This document shows positions 1 to 10,733 of a stretch of DNA of 64,000 nt, in pieces. The stretch lies in assembly GCA_011033025.1 (NCBI GenBank), contig WFMF01000004.1, forward strand, positions 1,426,001 to 1,490,000. The letters are read 5' to 3'. This stretch comes from Beroe forskalii. Taxonomy: Eukaryota; Ctenophora; Nuda; Beroida; Beroidae. The notes under the pieces were generated by a model. That model worked only from the letters and a program-made list of their open reading frames with translations. It was not told where the DNA came from and ran no database searches. Position 1 is the stretch's first letter. Each line of letters begins with the position of its first letter. A program made the position numbers and the translations under genes.

Positions 1-232
1 GGTAACTGGGTGGATACTAATGGTAACTGGGTGGATACTAATGGTAACTGGGTGGATACTAATGGTAACTGGGTGGATACTAATGGTAACTGGATGGATA
101 CTAATGGTAACTGGGTGGATACTAATGGTAACTGGGTGGATACTAATGGTAACTGGGTGGATACTAATGGTAACTGGGTGGATACTAATGGTAACTGGGT
201 GGATACTAATGGTAACTGGGTGGATACTATAC
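1..232. repeat. 21-bp minisatellite, array 1
   Basis: About eleven head-to-tail copies of the 21-mer GGTAACTGGGTGGATACTAA(T), nearly identical, starting at the window edge. Because 21 is a multiple of three, all frames can stay open and give periodic peptides, which are not genes. The same unit recurs at 2314-2600, 4046-4170 and, degenerate and in both orientations, at 4440-4745. Confidence 0.95.
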
Positions 233-234
233 GG

Positions 235-395
235 TAAATACACACTTGGGTGTGTAATTACCACATTAATTCCACGAGCTTGCGAGTGGAATTCATGCAA
301 TAAATGCACGAGCTTGCGAGTGCATTTATTGGAGTAATTGCACGAGCTTGCGAGTGCAATTACGATGGTAATTTACACACCCAAGTGTGTATTTA
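235..395. repeat. Hairpin cluster (cruciform-forming), copy 1
   Basis: An outer inverted repeat (235-263 with 366-395, about 29 bp, one unpaired base) encloses three perfect hairpins: stems 268-275/286-293 (8 bp), 299-309/320-330 (11 bp) and 334-343/354-363 (10 bp). All three share the same 10-nt loop GAGCTTGCGA and the same innermost CAC/GTG pairs. The outer parts of the stems differ between hairpins yet pair perfectly. No coding potential is visible. A role as a mobile-element end or a structured RNA is inference only. Confidence 0.8.
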
Positions 396-1491
396 CTGTA
401 TTATTACCCTGCCATATACGCATCAATCAAAGGAGACGGCTTGAAACTTAGATACATTTTATTATGAATGAACGTAAATTACGTATTCGGACCCAATGTC
501 TTATGGAGAATAGGTACACTATTTCATAATCGAAACAGGCGAAAATTTTGGACAAATTTACCAGTGATGAATTTGCAAAAAGTCAACGACACATCATCAT
601 CGTGTCGGGGTCAATTCAGCGAATAAGTTCAAAAGTCCAAATGATAGAACCAGCCCACAGCATTGATGCATACTGTAAAGTGTATGACGTAGTGTATGAA
701 TATCTACTTAACAAAAAATTTTATGATCTTATAATGCCATAAAAACATGTATCAATCGAAAACAAAACAATTCACACCACAACCATTAATAACAACTGAC
801 CCGAGAGCTACAATCTTATGCGGAACTTGTATAGAAAAACACGATCACATGTGAATGTAGTCAGCTAAATCTTTAGAATGTATCAAAATGTATGTATGTA
901 AGTATTGCTCCATAATTATCTTCATCCCGATCTAAAATAAGAAACAAACACTGACAGATAGAAATGACGGCGCACAGAAATAATGCAAATGAAATTGATA
1001 AAACGGAGCAATACACCCTATATATGGTACCACAAGTCTGCGTTATATCTCTAACACTAGATAAATAAACATTGAAACACGGATGGAGTAATCAAGCGCG
1101 TCTGGGTGGCGCCATTCAGGTATAAGCAGTAAAAGGCTTAGTTTTGTAGAGAAATCATAATATCCAGGCTACCGACTGGCTTAGGCAGGGTTAAGACATC
1201 TTTATGTGCACGACGATCCCCTTTACATCATTCTCTAAAATAACATAATTAAATTTGATATCTTGATAATAATAATCTAAAATAATTTAAAATAAATAGT
1301 GTTCCTTTTATTTATTTTATCTTTAATCTTGTGTTGTCCTATCGTTTAGATATATCGTATTTTATATATTGTACTCTTTATTTACTTTATCTTTCGCTAC
1401 CGAATGTACCATTAAAGCATTAAGAATATAACATATATCGTACCGAACATATTGTGCTCCTTATCACTATTTTATCTTGTTTTACAGAGAA
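396..1491. other. AT-rich non-coding spacer, duplicated
   Basis: No supported gene. The stretch matches 2746-3708 at the level of recognisable long blocks (for example 421-470 with 2768-2817) with small indels, so it is part of a diverged direct duplication. Short open frames here are broken differently in the two copies, which argues against coding. Confidence 0.6.
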
Positions 1492-1493
1492 TA

Positions 1494-1984
1494 CCTTAGT
1501 ACCAGAAATATAGGCGACTAATAATTAAGGCGCAAGATATTAAGGCGACAAGATATTAAGGCGATTTTTCCTGGAATTCAAATTGAATTTTTTTTTTCGA
1601 AAATAAACGATTTTTTTTTCATTTAAAATAGCTATGATATGAATGTAAAATTGAACGAAAATGCAAAAAAAATCTTGTTAAGTGGGCCTTCAAAATACAG
1701 TACATCATATCCTGAGCTTTTCAAACGGGTCAATCAACATTCTAGAGTCAATACCGGCATCGTTCCACAGTGCAGTGATACCAGAAGTTGCACTGATAAC
1801 TGGCTATTAAGTTATTTATTAATTACTATGTTGCTAAATTGAAAAAGTCGATCGGGAGGAAAAAATAACTGAAAAATTAAGACGACCAGATATTAAGATG
1901 ACCAGATATTAAGGCGACAAGAAATTAAGGCGATTTTTACAAAATCGCCTTAATTTCTTGTCGCCTATATTTCTGGTACTAAGG
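1494..1984. mobile_element. MITE (TA target site)
   Basis: A 491-bp segment begins CCTTAGTACCAGAAATATAG and ends with its reverse complement. It is flanked by TA on both sides (1492-1493, 1985-1986). The paralogous block near 3708-3722 lacks it, giving an empty site. Subterminal repeats of the type GATATTAAGGCGAC occur inside both ends. It has no transposase. TA duplication with TIRs fits a Tc1/mariner-type non-autonomous element; the superfamily is inferred. Confidence 0.85.
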
Positions 1985-2129
1985 TATACGGTTAAGAATA
2001 AATTATATCGAATCGTTTCGTATATGAAAAGTGCGATAACAGATATCATGGGAGCTTATTATTCTGCTATTTACATTCTCACAAAGATAGTAAATAAGTT
2101 AGAATCTTGCGTATGGCCAATTCAGAAAA

Positions 2130-2245
2130 TTTATAGTAATTCAACAGTAGTAATTCAACAGTTGGGAATAGTAATCCAACACTTGAATAGTAATTCAACA
2201 GTTGAGGTATAGTAATTACACACTTGACAGTAATTCAACTGCTGG
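2130..2245. repeat. Short interspersed AGTAATTCAACA repeats
   Basis: Five or six copies of a roughly 17-20 bp motif of the type AGTAATTCAACAGTTG, spaced irregularly. The same cluster occurs at 3868-3975 in the second copy of the duplicated block. No function is evident. Confidence 0.65.
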
Positions 2246-2313
2246 GTACGATGATATTACATGATTAATTTTGCTCAAAAATTCTAAAAGTAATTACACT
2301 GCAGGGTAATAAT

Positions 2314-2600
2314 AATGGTAACTGGGTGGATACTAATGGTAACTGGGTGGATACTAATGGTAACTGGGTGGATACTAATGGTAACTGGGTGGATACTAAT
2401 GGTAACTGGGTGGATACTAATGAGCTAATGGTAACTGAGTGGATACCAATGGTAACTGGGTGGATACTAATGGTAACTTAGTGGATACTAATGGCAACTG
2501 TGTGGATACTAATGGTAACTGGGTGGATACTAATGGTAACTGGGTGGATACTAATGGTAACTGGGTGGATACTAATGGTAACTGGGTGGATACTATACGG
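2314..2600. repeat. 21-bp minisatellite, array 2
   Basis: About thirteen copies of the GGTAACTGGGTGGATACTAAT unit, with a few variants (GAGTGGATACC, TTAGTGG, TGTGTGG) in the middle. It opens the second copy of the duplicated block just as array 1 opens the first. Confidence 0.93.
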
Positions 2601-2745
2601 TAAATACACACTTGGGTGTGTAATTACCACATTAATTCCACGAGCTTGCGAGTGGAATTCATACAATAAATGCACGAGCTTGCGAGTGCATTTATTACGA
2701 GCTTGCGAGTGCAATTACGATAATTACACACCAAGTGTGTATTTA
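2601..2745. repeat. Hairpin cluster, copy 2 (one arm lost)
   Basis: Diverged copy of 235-395. The outer stem and the first two hairpins are kept, but the third hairpin has lost its 5' arm, leaving loop plus 3' arm. One base in the outer right arm is also gone. The loop GAGCTTGCGA is unchanged in all three positions. Confidence 0.75.
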
Positions 2746-4045
2746 CTGTATTACCCTACCATATACGCATCAATCAAAGGAGACGGCTTGAAACTTAGAT
2801 ACATTTTATTATGAATGAACGTAGATTACGTATTCGGACCCAATGTCTTATGGACAATAGGTACACTATTTCATAATCGAAACAGGCGAAAATTTTAGTC
2901 AAATTTACCAGTGATGAATTTGCAAAAAGTCAACATCACATCATCATCGTGTCGGGGTCAATTCAGCGAATAAGTTCAAAAGTCCAAATGATAGAACCAG
3001 CGCACAGCATTGATGCATACTGTAAGTGTATGACGTAGTGTATGAATATCTACTTTACAAAAATTTTTATGATCTTATAATGCCATAAAAAACATGTATC
3101 ATGAAAGTACTCAATCGAAAACAAACAATTCACACCACAACCATTAACAACTGACCCGAGAGCTACAATCTTCTAATCTTATGCGGAACTTGTATAGAAA
3201 AACACAATCACATGTGAATGTAGTCAGCTAAATCTTTAGAATTTATCAAAATGTATGTATGTACTCCTCAGTTGAACAATAAGTATTGCTCCATAATCAT
3301 TATCTTAATCCCGATCTAAAATAAGAAACAAACACTGAAAGATAGAAATGACGGCACACAGAAATAATGCAAATGAAATTGATAAAACGGAGCAATACAC
3401 CATATATATGGCGCCACAAGTCTGCGTTATATCTCTATCATTAGATAAATAAACATTGAAACACGGATGGAGTAACTGAGTAATCAAGCGCGTCTGGGTG
3501 GCGCCATTTAGGTAAATACGATAGTGTTCCTTTATCTATTTTATCTTTAATCTTGTGTTGCCCTATAATATCGTTTAGATATATCGTATTTTATATATTG
3601 TACTCTTTATTTACTTTATCTTGCGCTACCGAATGTACCATCAAGAATATAACATATATCGTACCGAGCATATTGTGCTCCTTATCACTATTTTATCTTG
3701 TTTTACAGTGTATAATATACGGTTAAGAATAAATTATATCGAATCGTTTTGTATATGAAAAGTGCGATAACAGATATCATGGGAGCTTATTATTCTGCTA
3801 TTTACATTCTCACAAAGATAGTAAATAAGATAGAATCTTGCGAATGGCCAATTCAGAAAATTTTTAGTAATTCAACAGTAGTAATTCAACAGTTGGGAAT
3901 AGTAATTCAACACTTGAATAGTAATTCAACAGTTGAGGTATAGTAATTAAACACTTGACAGTAATTCAACTGCTGGGTACGGTGAAATTACATGATTAAT
4001 TTTGCTCAAAAATTCTAAAAGTAATTACACTGCAGGGTAATAATA

Positions 4046-4170
4046 ATGGTAACTGGGTGGATACTAATGGTAACTGGGTGGATACCAATGGTAACTGGGT
4101 GATACTAATGGTAACTTAGTGGATACTAATGGTAACTTAGTGGATACTATTGGCAACTGTGTGGATATTA
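4046..4170. repeat. 21-bp minisatellite, array 3 (degenerating)
   Basis: Six units of GGTAACTGGGTGGATACTAAT with increasing divergence (one base lost at 4100, TTAGTGG variants). It closes the second copy of the duplicated block. Confidence 0.85.
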
Positions 4171-4439
4171 AAATGTTCAAAATTGGTGCTTTTTGAGGCA
4201 TAATAAAAGAAATAAATGTATCATGGACAATAATATATCTTTTTGGGGCTAGCTGATTTTAGGTAACCCAAGTATTTTTGTCCACAGCTAAAGTTATTTT
4301 AAGGTATATATCACTTTTGGTGGATACTAAAATTTAACTGTGTTTTTAATCGAATTTAGTATCCACAGAAAGGTGTTAGTTACCACTGGCACTGTAAAAA
4401 AATAATCCATGGCTCGAATTATGGACTCTTAAAATTATT

Positions 4440-4745
4440 TTTTGCCGTTTTGTGGTAACTGATGGATACTAATTCGTCAGTGGATACTAATGGATACTAA
4501 ATGGTAACTAATTGCAATTTTTAGTATCCGTGGTAACTGGGTGGATACTAAATGGTAACTGATGGTAACTAATGGTAACTAGTGGATACTAATTTAGTAT
4601 CCACGGTGGATACTATTTATTAAAAAATAGACTACTGTATCCATTAGTATCCGTGGATACTAAATCTGACATTTAGTATCCACCATAGTATCCACCCAGT
4701 ATCCACCCAGTTACCACGGATACTAATGGTAACTAATGGATACTA
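4440..4745. repeat. Degenerate array in both orientations
   Basis: Scattered GGTAACT and GGATACTAA words on the plus strand alternate with their complements (TTAGTATCCAC). The segment can therefore fold on itself at several registers. It has no coding potential. Confidence 0.7.
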
Positions 4746-4767
4746 ATTTTCACTGTGTTCCTTTGCT

Positions 4768-5459
4768 ATTATTTTGCCAAATGTGTTACAAGTTTATGTA
4801 TAACAAGAACTTGACCTTTCAATTCATCGACTCTGATTTCTGGGAAAATTTACCCATTCTTATATCAAAGCATTCCGTGGGTCCAAAATCTTAAATTCTT
4901 TGATTGCGCGAATGACCGACAGTTTTGCTGCTTATACTCTTATAAATAAATTTATCGATGGTTGACACCGAAAATGGTTGACACCCAAAATGGTTGATGA
5001 CACCCAAAATGGTTGATGACACCCATAATGGTTGATGACACCCAAAATGGTTGATGACACCCAGCTGTGATCTCTCTTATATATTTTGATACTGCCTGAC
5101 GGGTCATATGATGCTGTGAAATGTTGATGTATTATGGCTGTCAACCATTTTGGGTGTCATCAACCATTTTGGGTGTCACCAACCATTTTGGGTGTCATCA
5201 ACCTTTTTGGGTGTCAACCTTTTTGGGTGTCAACCATTTTGGGTGTCAACCATTTTCGGTGTCAACCATCGATAAATTTATTTATAAGAGTATAAGCAGC
5301 AAAACTGTCGGTCATTCGCGCAATCAAAGAATTTAAGATTTTGGACCCACGGAATGCTTTGATATAAGAATGGGTAAATTTTCCCAGAAATCAGAGTCGA
5401 TGAATTGAAAGGTCAAGTTCTTGTTATACATAAACTTGTAACACATTTGGCAAAATAAT
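4768..5459. mobile_element. Foldback element with GGTTGACACCCAAAAT arms
   Basis: Near-perfect inverted repeat of about 300 bp per arm (4768-5060 with 5140-5459). The outer 200 bp of each arm is unique sequence. The inner part is a short tandem array (TGGTTGATGACACCCAAAA and its complement). The centre (about 5060-5135) is unpaired. No ORF of note. Long TIRs containing tandem arrays are typical of foldback elements. A clean target duplication was not found. Confidence 0.75.
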
Positions 5460-5465
5460 GGTAAT

Positions 5466-6652
5466 TTGGTAATCTGTCGACGGACAGTTACCGGTCGGTT
5501 AACGGTCGGTTACCGGTCGGTTACCGGTCACTTAACGGTCGGTTAACAGTCGGTTAACGGACGGTTACCACCCACGGACAGTTACCGGTTGGTTGACGGA
5601 TACTTAACGGACGGACAGTTACCGGTCACTGACCGGTCACTTAACGGTCGGTTAACGGACGGTTACCGCCCACGGACAGTTACCGGTTGGTTAACGGTCG
5701 GTTACCGGTCACTTAACCGTATTTTACCGTTAATTTTTACGTATAATTGATTTAAACTTTGTTTTATTAGCTGATGCGGCGTATTGGGGGCTAATTCATA
5801 TAATTTAAATGTTAAAATTTCCAGCTTAGTGCAACATTCACTTACCCATGATAAACATCATCATCTAATTCTAATAAAGTAATAATTAATAAAATTGGTT
5901 TTTAACTAATTACATAATGGGGAGAGGGTTTGCAATTGCTGACTGAAGAGAGGGGGTTTGAGGGTCTGGAAAAACAATTGAGATGCTTAATAAAACGGCC
6001 TTTAGCGACCAGTAACTGACCTTGGGCGGTAACCTACCGTAAATAACCGAAAGTTTACTGCCCGTGGGCGGTAACCGTCCGTTAACCGACCGTTAAGTGA
6101 CCGGTAACCGGCCGGTTACTGTCCGTGGGCGGTAACCGTCCGTTAACCGTCCGTTAAGTGACCGGTTACCGACCGTTATAACCGACCGGTAACCGACCGT
6201 GGGCGTTAACCGTCCATTAACCGACCGTTAAGTGACCGGTAACCGACCGGTAACTGCCCGTGGGCGTTTAAAACCGTCCGTTAACCGACCGTTAAGTGAC
6301 CGGTAACCGACCATTAACCGACCGGTAACTGCCCGTGGGCGTTAACCGTCCGTTAACCGACCATTAAGTGACGGTAACCGAACGTGGGCGTTAACCGTCC
6401 GTTAACCGACCGTTAACCGACCGGTAACTGTCCGTGGGCGGTAACCGTCCGTTAACCGACCGTCAAGTGACCGGTCAGTGACCGGTAACCGACCGGTAAC
6501 TGTCCGTCCGTTAAGTATCCGTCAACCAACCGGTAACTGTCCGTGGGCGGTAACCGTCCGTCAACCGACCGTTAACCGACCGTTAAGTGACCGGTAACCG
6601 ACCGGTAACCGACCGTTAACCGACCGGTAACTGTCCGTCGACAGATTACCAA
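5466..6652. mobile_element. Foldback element with GGTAACCGACC arms
   Basis: The left end TTGGTAATCTGTCGACGG is repeated inverted at the right end (CCGTCGACAGATTACCAA at about 6635-6652). Each arm is an array of 10-12-bp words of the type GTTACCGGTCG (left, 5482-5725) or CGACCGGTAAC (right, 6000-6640). Clusters are interrupted by the spacer CCGTGGGCG. The unique AT-rich centre is 5740-5995. No gene is present. Confidence 0.75.
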
Positions 6653-6654
6653 GT

Positions 6655-7100
6655 TGCCCAACCATTTTGGGTGTCAACCTTTTTGGGTGTCAACCATTTT
6701 GGGTGTCAACCATCGATAAATTTATCTATAGGCAGAAAAACTGCCGGTCATTCGAGCCATCAAAGAATTTAAGATTTTGGACCCACGGAATGCTTTGATA
6801 TAAGAATGGGTAAATTTTCCCAAAAATCAGAAAAACGATGAATTGAAAGGTTAAGTTCTTGTTATACATAAACTTGTTACACATTTCAGGTGACCCACAG
6901 GAAAAATGCCGGGTAGGTAGTAGGTACAGTCATACCATTTCAACATTTCCCTCGAATGACCGGCAGTTTTGCTGCCTATAAATTAATTTATTGATGGTTG
7001 ACACCCAAAATGGTAGACACCCAAAAAGGTTGACACCCAAAAAGGTTGACACCCAAAATGGTTGACACCCTAAACGGTTGACAGCCATAATACATTAACA
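6655..7100. repeat. Further copies of the 4768-5459 arms
   Basis: 6660-6890 repeats the right arm of the preceding foldback element (array words, then GATAAATTTAT, then the unique outer arm). 6950-7095 repeats the array and inner arm inverted. The block therefore forms a third, imperfect palindrome and shows the family is multicopy. Confidence 0.7.
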
Positions 7101-7291
7101 TTTCTCAGTATTTTATTATTTTATCATGAGACCCATCAATTATTAACAGGTAGTATCAGAATATATTAGAGAAACCACGGCTGGAAAGCGTTAAGCAACT
7201 CATCTTTCAAAGCTGAGTCGACTTGAAAAAGCCGACTTGAAAAAGTGATTTGAATGATGCTGATGATAACTGGGATCTTATCCACAAGGTT

Positions 7292-7434
7292 AAAACATTT
7301 CCTTGTGTTTCGTTCATGTTGTCAGCACTTGCTGAAACGAGCGGAGCTATGCATAAGGAGGAAGCAATGCTCTGCTCGTGATAGCCAGTGCTGACAACAT
7401 GAACGAAACAGAACGAAACACAAGGAAATGTTTT
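7292..7434. repeat. Inverted repeat, ~38 bp arms
   Basis: Arms 7292-7329 and 7387-7434 pair almost perfectly (AAAACATTTCCTTGTGTTTC with its complement). The right arm carries a roughly 9-bp internal repeat of GAACGAAACA. The loop is about 57 bp. The arm word CCAGTGCTGACAACAT recurs at 9284, on the far side of the next foldback element. Confidence 0.75.
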
Positions 7435-7580
7435 AAACTTGTGAATAAATTTCTAGTTATTCGCAGCTTCTTCAGATCGCTACAGTTAACTTTCCCTCCT
7501 CATCCGAAATGATGTGAGCAGAAGTGCTGTTCTGATCTCCTAGAAATATTTCTTTATGTGATCGGTGTACTATGGTGAGA

Positions 7581-7684
7581 TGGTGGCTCAAACCCGCCAC
7601 CGAATAAATATATATTTTTAAAATTAAAATTAAAAAAAATAAATTCAAAATCAAAAAAAAAAAAAAAAAAAAAAACTAAATTCA

Positions 7685-7716
<32 letters not shown>

Positions 7717-9033
7717 CTAAATTTAAAATAAAAAAATTCAAAATCATGGCTCAAACCCGCCACAAAAACTAAAACTAAAAATGAAAATCGTTTTTTATTC
7801 AAATCACGTACGAACTTTTTGTGCGCCGCGCAACGCGCGCATAAATTTTTAAAATTAATTTGAAAAACGAAATTGCTTCATCTTGAAACATCATGAAAAA
7901 CGCGTTTGGCGTTCACGCGTTACGTTAAGTTCATAATATAGTAAGCAAAATGATATGAGCCTCAGCCCAATTCAAGTCCCAACGGCAAAGCTCTCGATCA
8001 GTCCATAGTCCATCAACCTTTTCTAGTCGCTGAGACCCCTTTTATTCCTGCTGGGCCAGAGCTGGGCTATCTGTAATTCGCCAGTGTCATTCTTCTCAAT
8101 GGGCGGGGTTGTTGCAGTCATTATATTTCTTCTCAGTTGGCATCATTGGACACAGCCGCCTGCCGCCTTTTGTTACCCACAACGGGGACGCCTGTCATTC
8201 TCCTCAATTACTCAATTATGTGGAATTGAGTAGAATGACAGGCGATCAGCAATCGGCCCCGCCCATTGAATCATTGAATACCTATAATGACAGGGGATCC
8301 ATCCTTTGAGAATTATGTCATGCTTCACCACCCATTGAGGGGAATCACAGGCTAGGTGGCTCCACCCATTTAGAAGAATGTGATGAGGCCCCGCCCATAG
8401 AGAAGAACAAGAGGCAAATCCAACCGTTTATAAGTTTATAGTGTTTAGGAGTTTAGTACCTTCAATGGTTAGAGCCGTCTGTCATTCTTCTCAACGGGCA
8501 GGGATGCCTGTCATCCTTCTCAATGGGTGGGCTGCCTGTCATTTCACTAAAGTATTAGAGATCATAAACAGGCGGATTCGTTTCTTATTCTTCTCAATGG
8601 GCGGGCCGCCTTACATTCCTTCAAATGGGTGGGGCCGCCCGTGATTTCCCTCAATAATGGGTCATGGATCCCTCGTTATTCTATTCAATGAGCTGGGCTG
8701 CCTGCTGACTGAATAGAGTACATAATTAAGGAGAAAGGCTGATGGGCTTGTCGAGAGCTTTGCTGTTGGGACTTGAATTTGGCTGATGCTCATATCATTT
8801 TGCTTACTATATTATGAACTTAACGTAACGCGCGAACGCCAAACGCGTTTTTCATGATGTTTCAAGATGAAGCAATTTCGTTTTTCAAATTAATTTTTAA
8901 AATTTATGTGCGCGTTGCGCGGCGCACAAAAAGTTCGTACGTGATTTGAATGAAAAACGATTTTGATTTTTAGTTTTAGTTTTCGTGGCGGGTTTGAGCC
9001 ATGATTTTGAATTTTTTTATATTTTGAATTTAG

Positions 9034-9067
<34 letters not shown>

Positions 9068-9143
9068 GAATTTAGTTTTTTTTTTCTTTTTTTTAAATTT
9101 TAATTTAAATTTTTTTTTTTTCGGTGGCGGGTTTGAGCCACCA
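7581..9143. mobile_element. Foldback element with A/T tracts in the TIRs
   Basis: TIRs of about 380 bp: 7581-7960 pairs with about 8755-9143. Each starts TGGTGGCTCAAACCCGCCAC, runs through long poly(A) or poly(T) tracts and a GC-rich palindromic word (GCGCCGCGCAACGCGCGC), and ends at GCAAAATGATATGAGC. The 0.8-kb centre carries repeated words CTGTCATTCTTCTCAATGGG and GGGCGGGG. No transposase is visible. Confidence 0.8.
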
Positions 9144-10226
9144 TAGTGTACCACTGGTCACGTATAACAAAACTGTTGAGACTAAAGCTTGGTGCACCCA
9201 AAATATAATCTCTAGAAAGCTTGTATTTTGGGTGTCAACCATCAATAAATCTCTCTATAGGCAGCAATACTCCGGTCATTTGACCCAGTGCTGACAACAT
9301 TAAAGCATGAAAATCATTGATTTTCAGCGTAATTCACCTTCTATCGGAATACAAGTCCGAAATATTCTAAACTTACCGTTATTAAGATCCCAGTTATCCT
9401 CTGCTCACCCAGATCACTGCTTTCAGTAGCTCTGATGGGAGAGAACATAGGCTGTGTTCCTACTCTGGTCTCCCTGTTCTGTTTCTGTTACTACCTGACA
9501 AAATGATTATGTTTGAATAAACTCGTCGATGTACCGCTTCTGTAATCACTGATGTGTGGCAACCATCGATACAAGGATTTTTTCAACAAACAGGCTTCCC
9601 ACTTGCTTCATAGGGGGGGGGGGGATGAAGCCCAAAAAAAACCAAGCCCCACCCTACTTTTCCGATTCTTGGGCTAGGTTTTTTTTGGTTTTTTTTGGTT
9701 TTTTTTGGGTTACATTTTAGTAATTTCCAGCACCTTTCCAAACAATTTTTACGTTAAAATTCGATTGTTTTATGATGTCTACCATGTGACTGTAGATCCA
9801 CAGGAGCTTGGTTTGTAGCATAAGCGACCTATAATTGTGTATTTTACTGAATATAATTGAGAATTTTCGCTCATCTAATTGTTCTGAAATTGGTCCAATT
9901 ATCCAAAATTCACTTTCACGACTGATTTTTCAATTTGCCAAAAGACATTCTATTATTGTTGGGATGTTAATTAATACTTAAATTCTTCTGTAATTAAGAC
10001 ACTTGCAGAGTATATAAGATGATTTTCACTAGATAGCTATACTTTTTCCTATTGGTTTTCAACTGCATTCTCAGGTATTCACGGCTTAGTGACTTCCAAT
10101 AGTAATCCGTTATGTAAAAGCATCCAATCTTATATTAGAGCTGATCTTGAGGCCCTGAATGAACCCCAAATGACCTGTTGCGGGTCTCTCAGGGGTGTCC
10201 CCTTGTCCCTACTGACCCCTACTCCC
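9144..10226. other. No gene seen; repeat debris
   Basis: Holds a remnant of the GGGTGTCAACCAT family at 9228-9275, a G12-type run near 9611, alternating T8/GG tracts at 9678-9712, and otherwise AT-rich sequence. No exon with convincing borders was recognised. Confidence 0.5.
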
Positions 10227-10733
10227 TAGTTGGGGGGGTCCACCGGCCAACGGCCAACCGTCTAAAAAATTTGGTGTTTCGGCCAATTGGCCGTTGGCCG
10301 TTTGGCCGTTTTTTTCGTTTTTTATCCCTGGTTTCGGCCAGAAGCATTTTAGTTGAAAGTTGTGAGAGAAAAAGTTGTTACAATTTTTATAACCTACATT
10401 TTCCCGCTAATTTGATCGGTGGGGGGTGTCAAATGTGTCAATTGAGGTCGTTGAAACAGTCGAAATTTTCCCTTGTACTTGAAGAAGGCTGAAGCTCCAT
10501 ACATTTTATATAATGCTGTTTTGAATGTTGCAAAAATCAAAGAAAGTAAGAAATTTGAAAGTTACTAATGGTCTAGGACATGATGTTCAGGTGGTGACCA
10601 TCCCTACTGTAAGTTTCTCCTCTTTTGACTTTATACTGTAGTCATAAATCCATTCCGGTATAGTCAATAGTCATAATATTGTTTTATCCCTAATTCCCTG
10701 CCACGCCTGGAACTATATCCTGTTCAGCAGGGT

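Larger units (their letters stand above)
2314..4170. repeat. Second copy of the ~1.8-2.3 kb direct repeat
   Basis: The order 21-bp array, hairpin cluster, AT-rich spacer, AGTAATTCAACA cluster, then CTGCAGGGTAATAATAATGG followed by array is the same as in 1-2313. The offset is about 2347 bp at the left and about 1731 bp at the right. The change is explained mainly by the 491-bp MITE present only in copy 1, plus indels. It is a tandem-type duplication with the minisatellite at each junction. Confidence 0.8.

Noticed and set aside
1..232. CRISPR-like regular repeat array
   Set aside because: The 21-mers are directly abutting with no variable spacers, and the genome is eukaryotic.
1..337. Frames of 75-105 codons over the 21-bp repeat
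   Set aside because: The repeat length is a multiple of three, so frames stay open automatically; no borders or homology.
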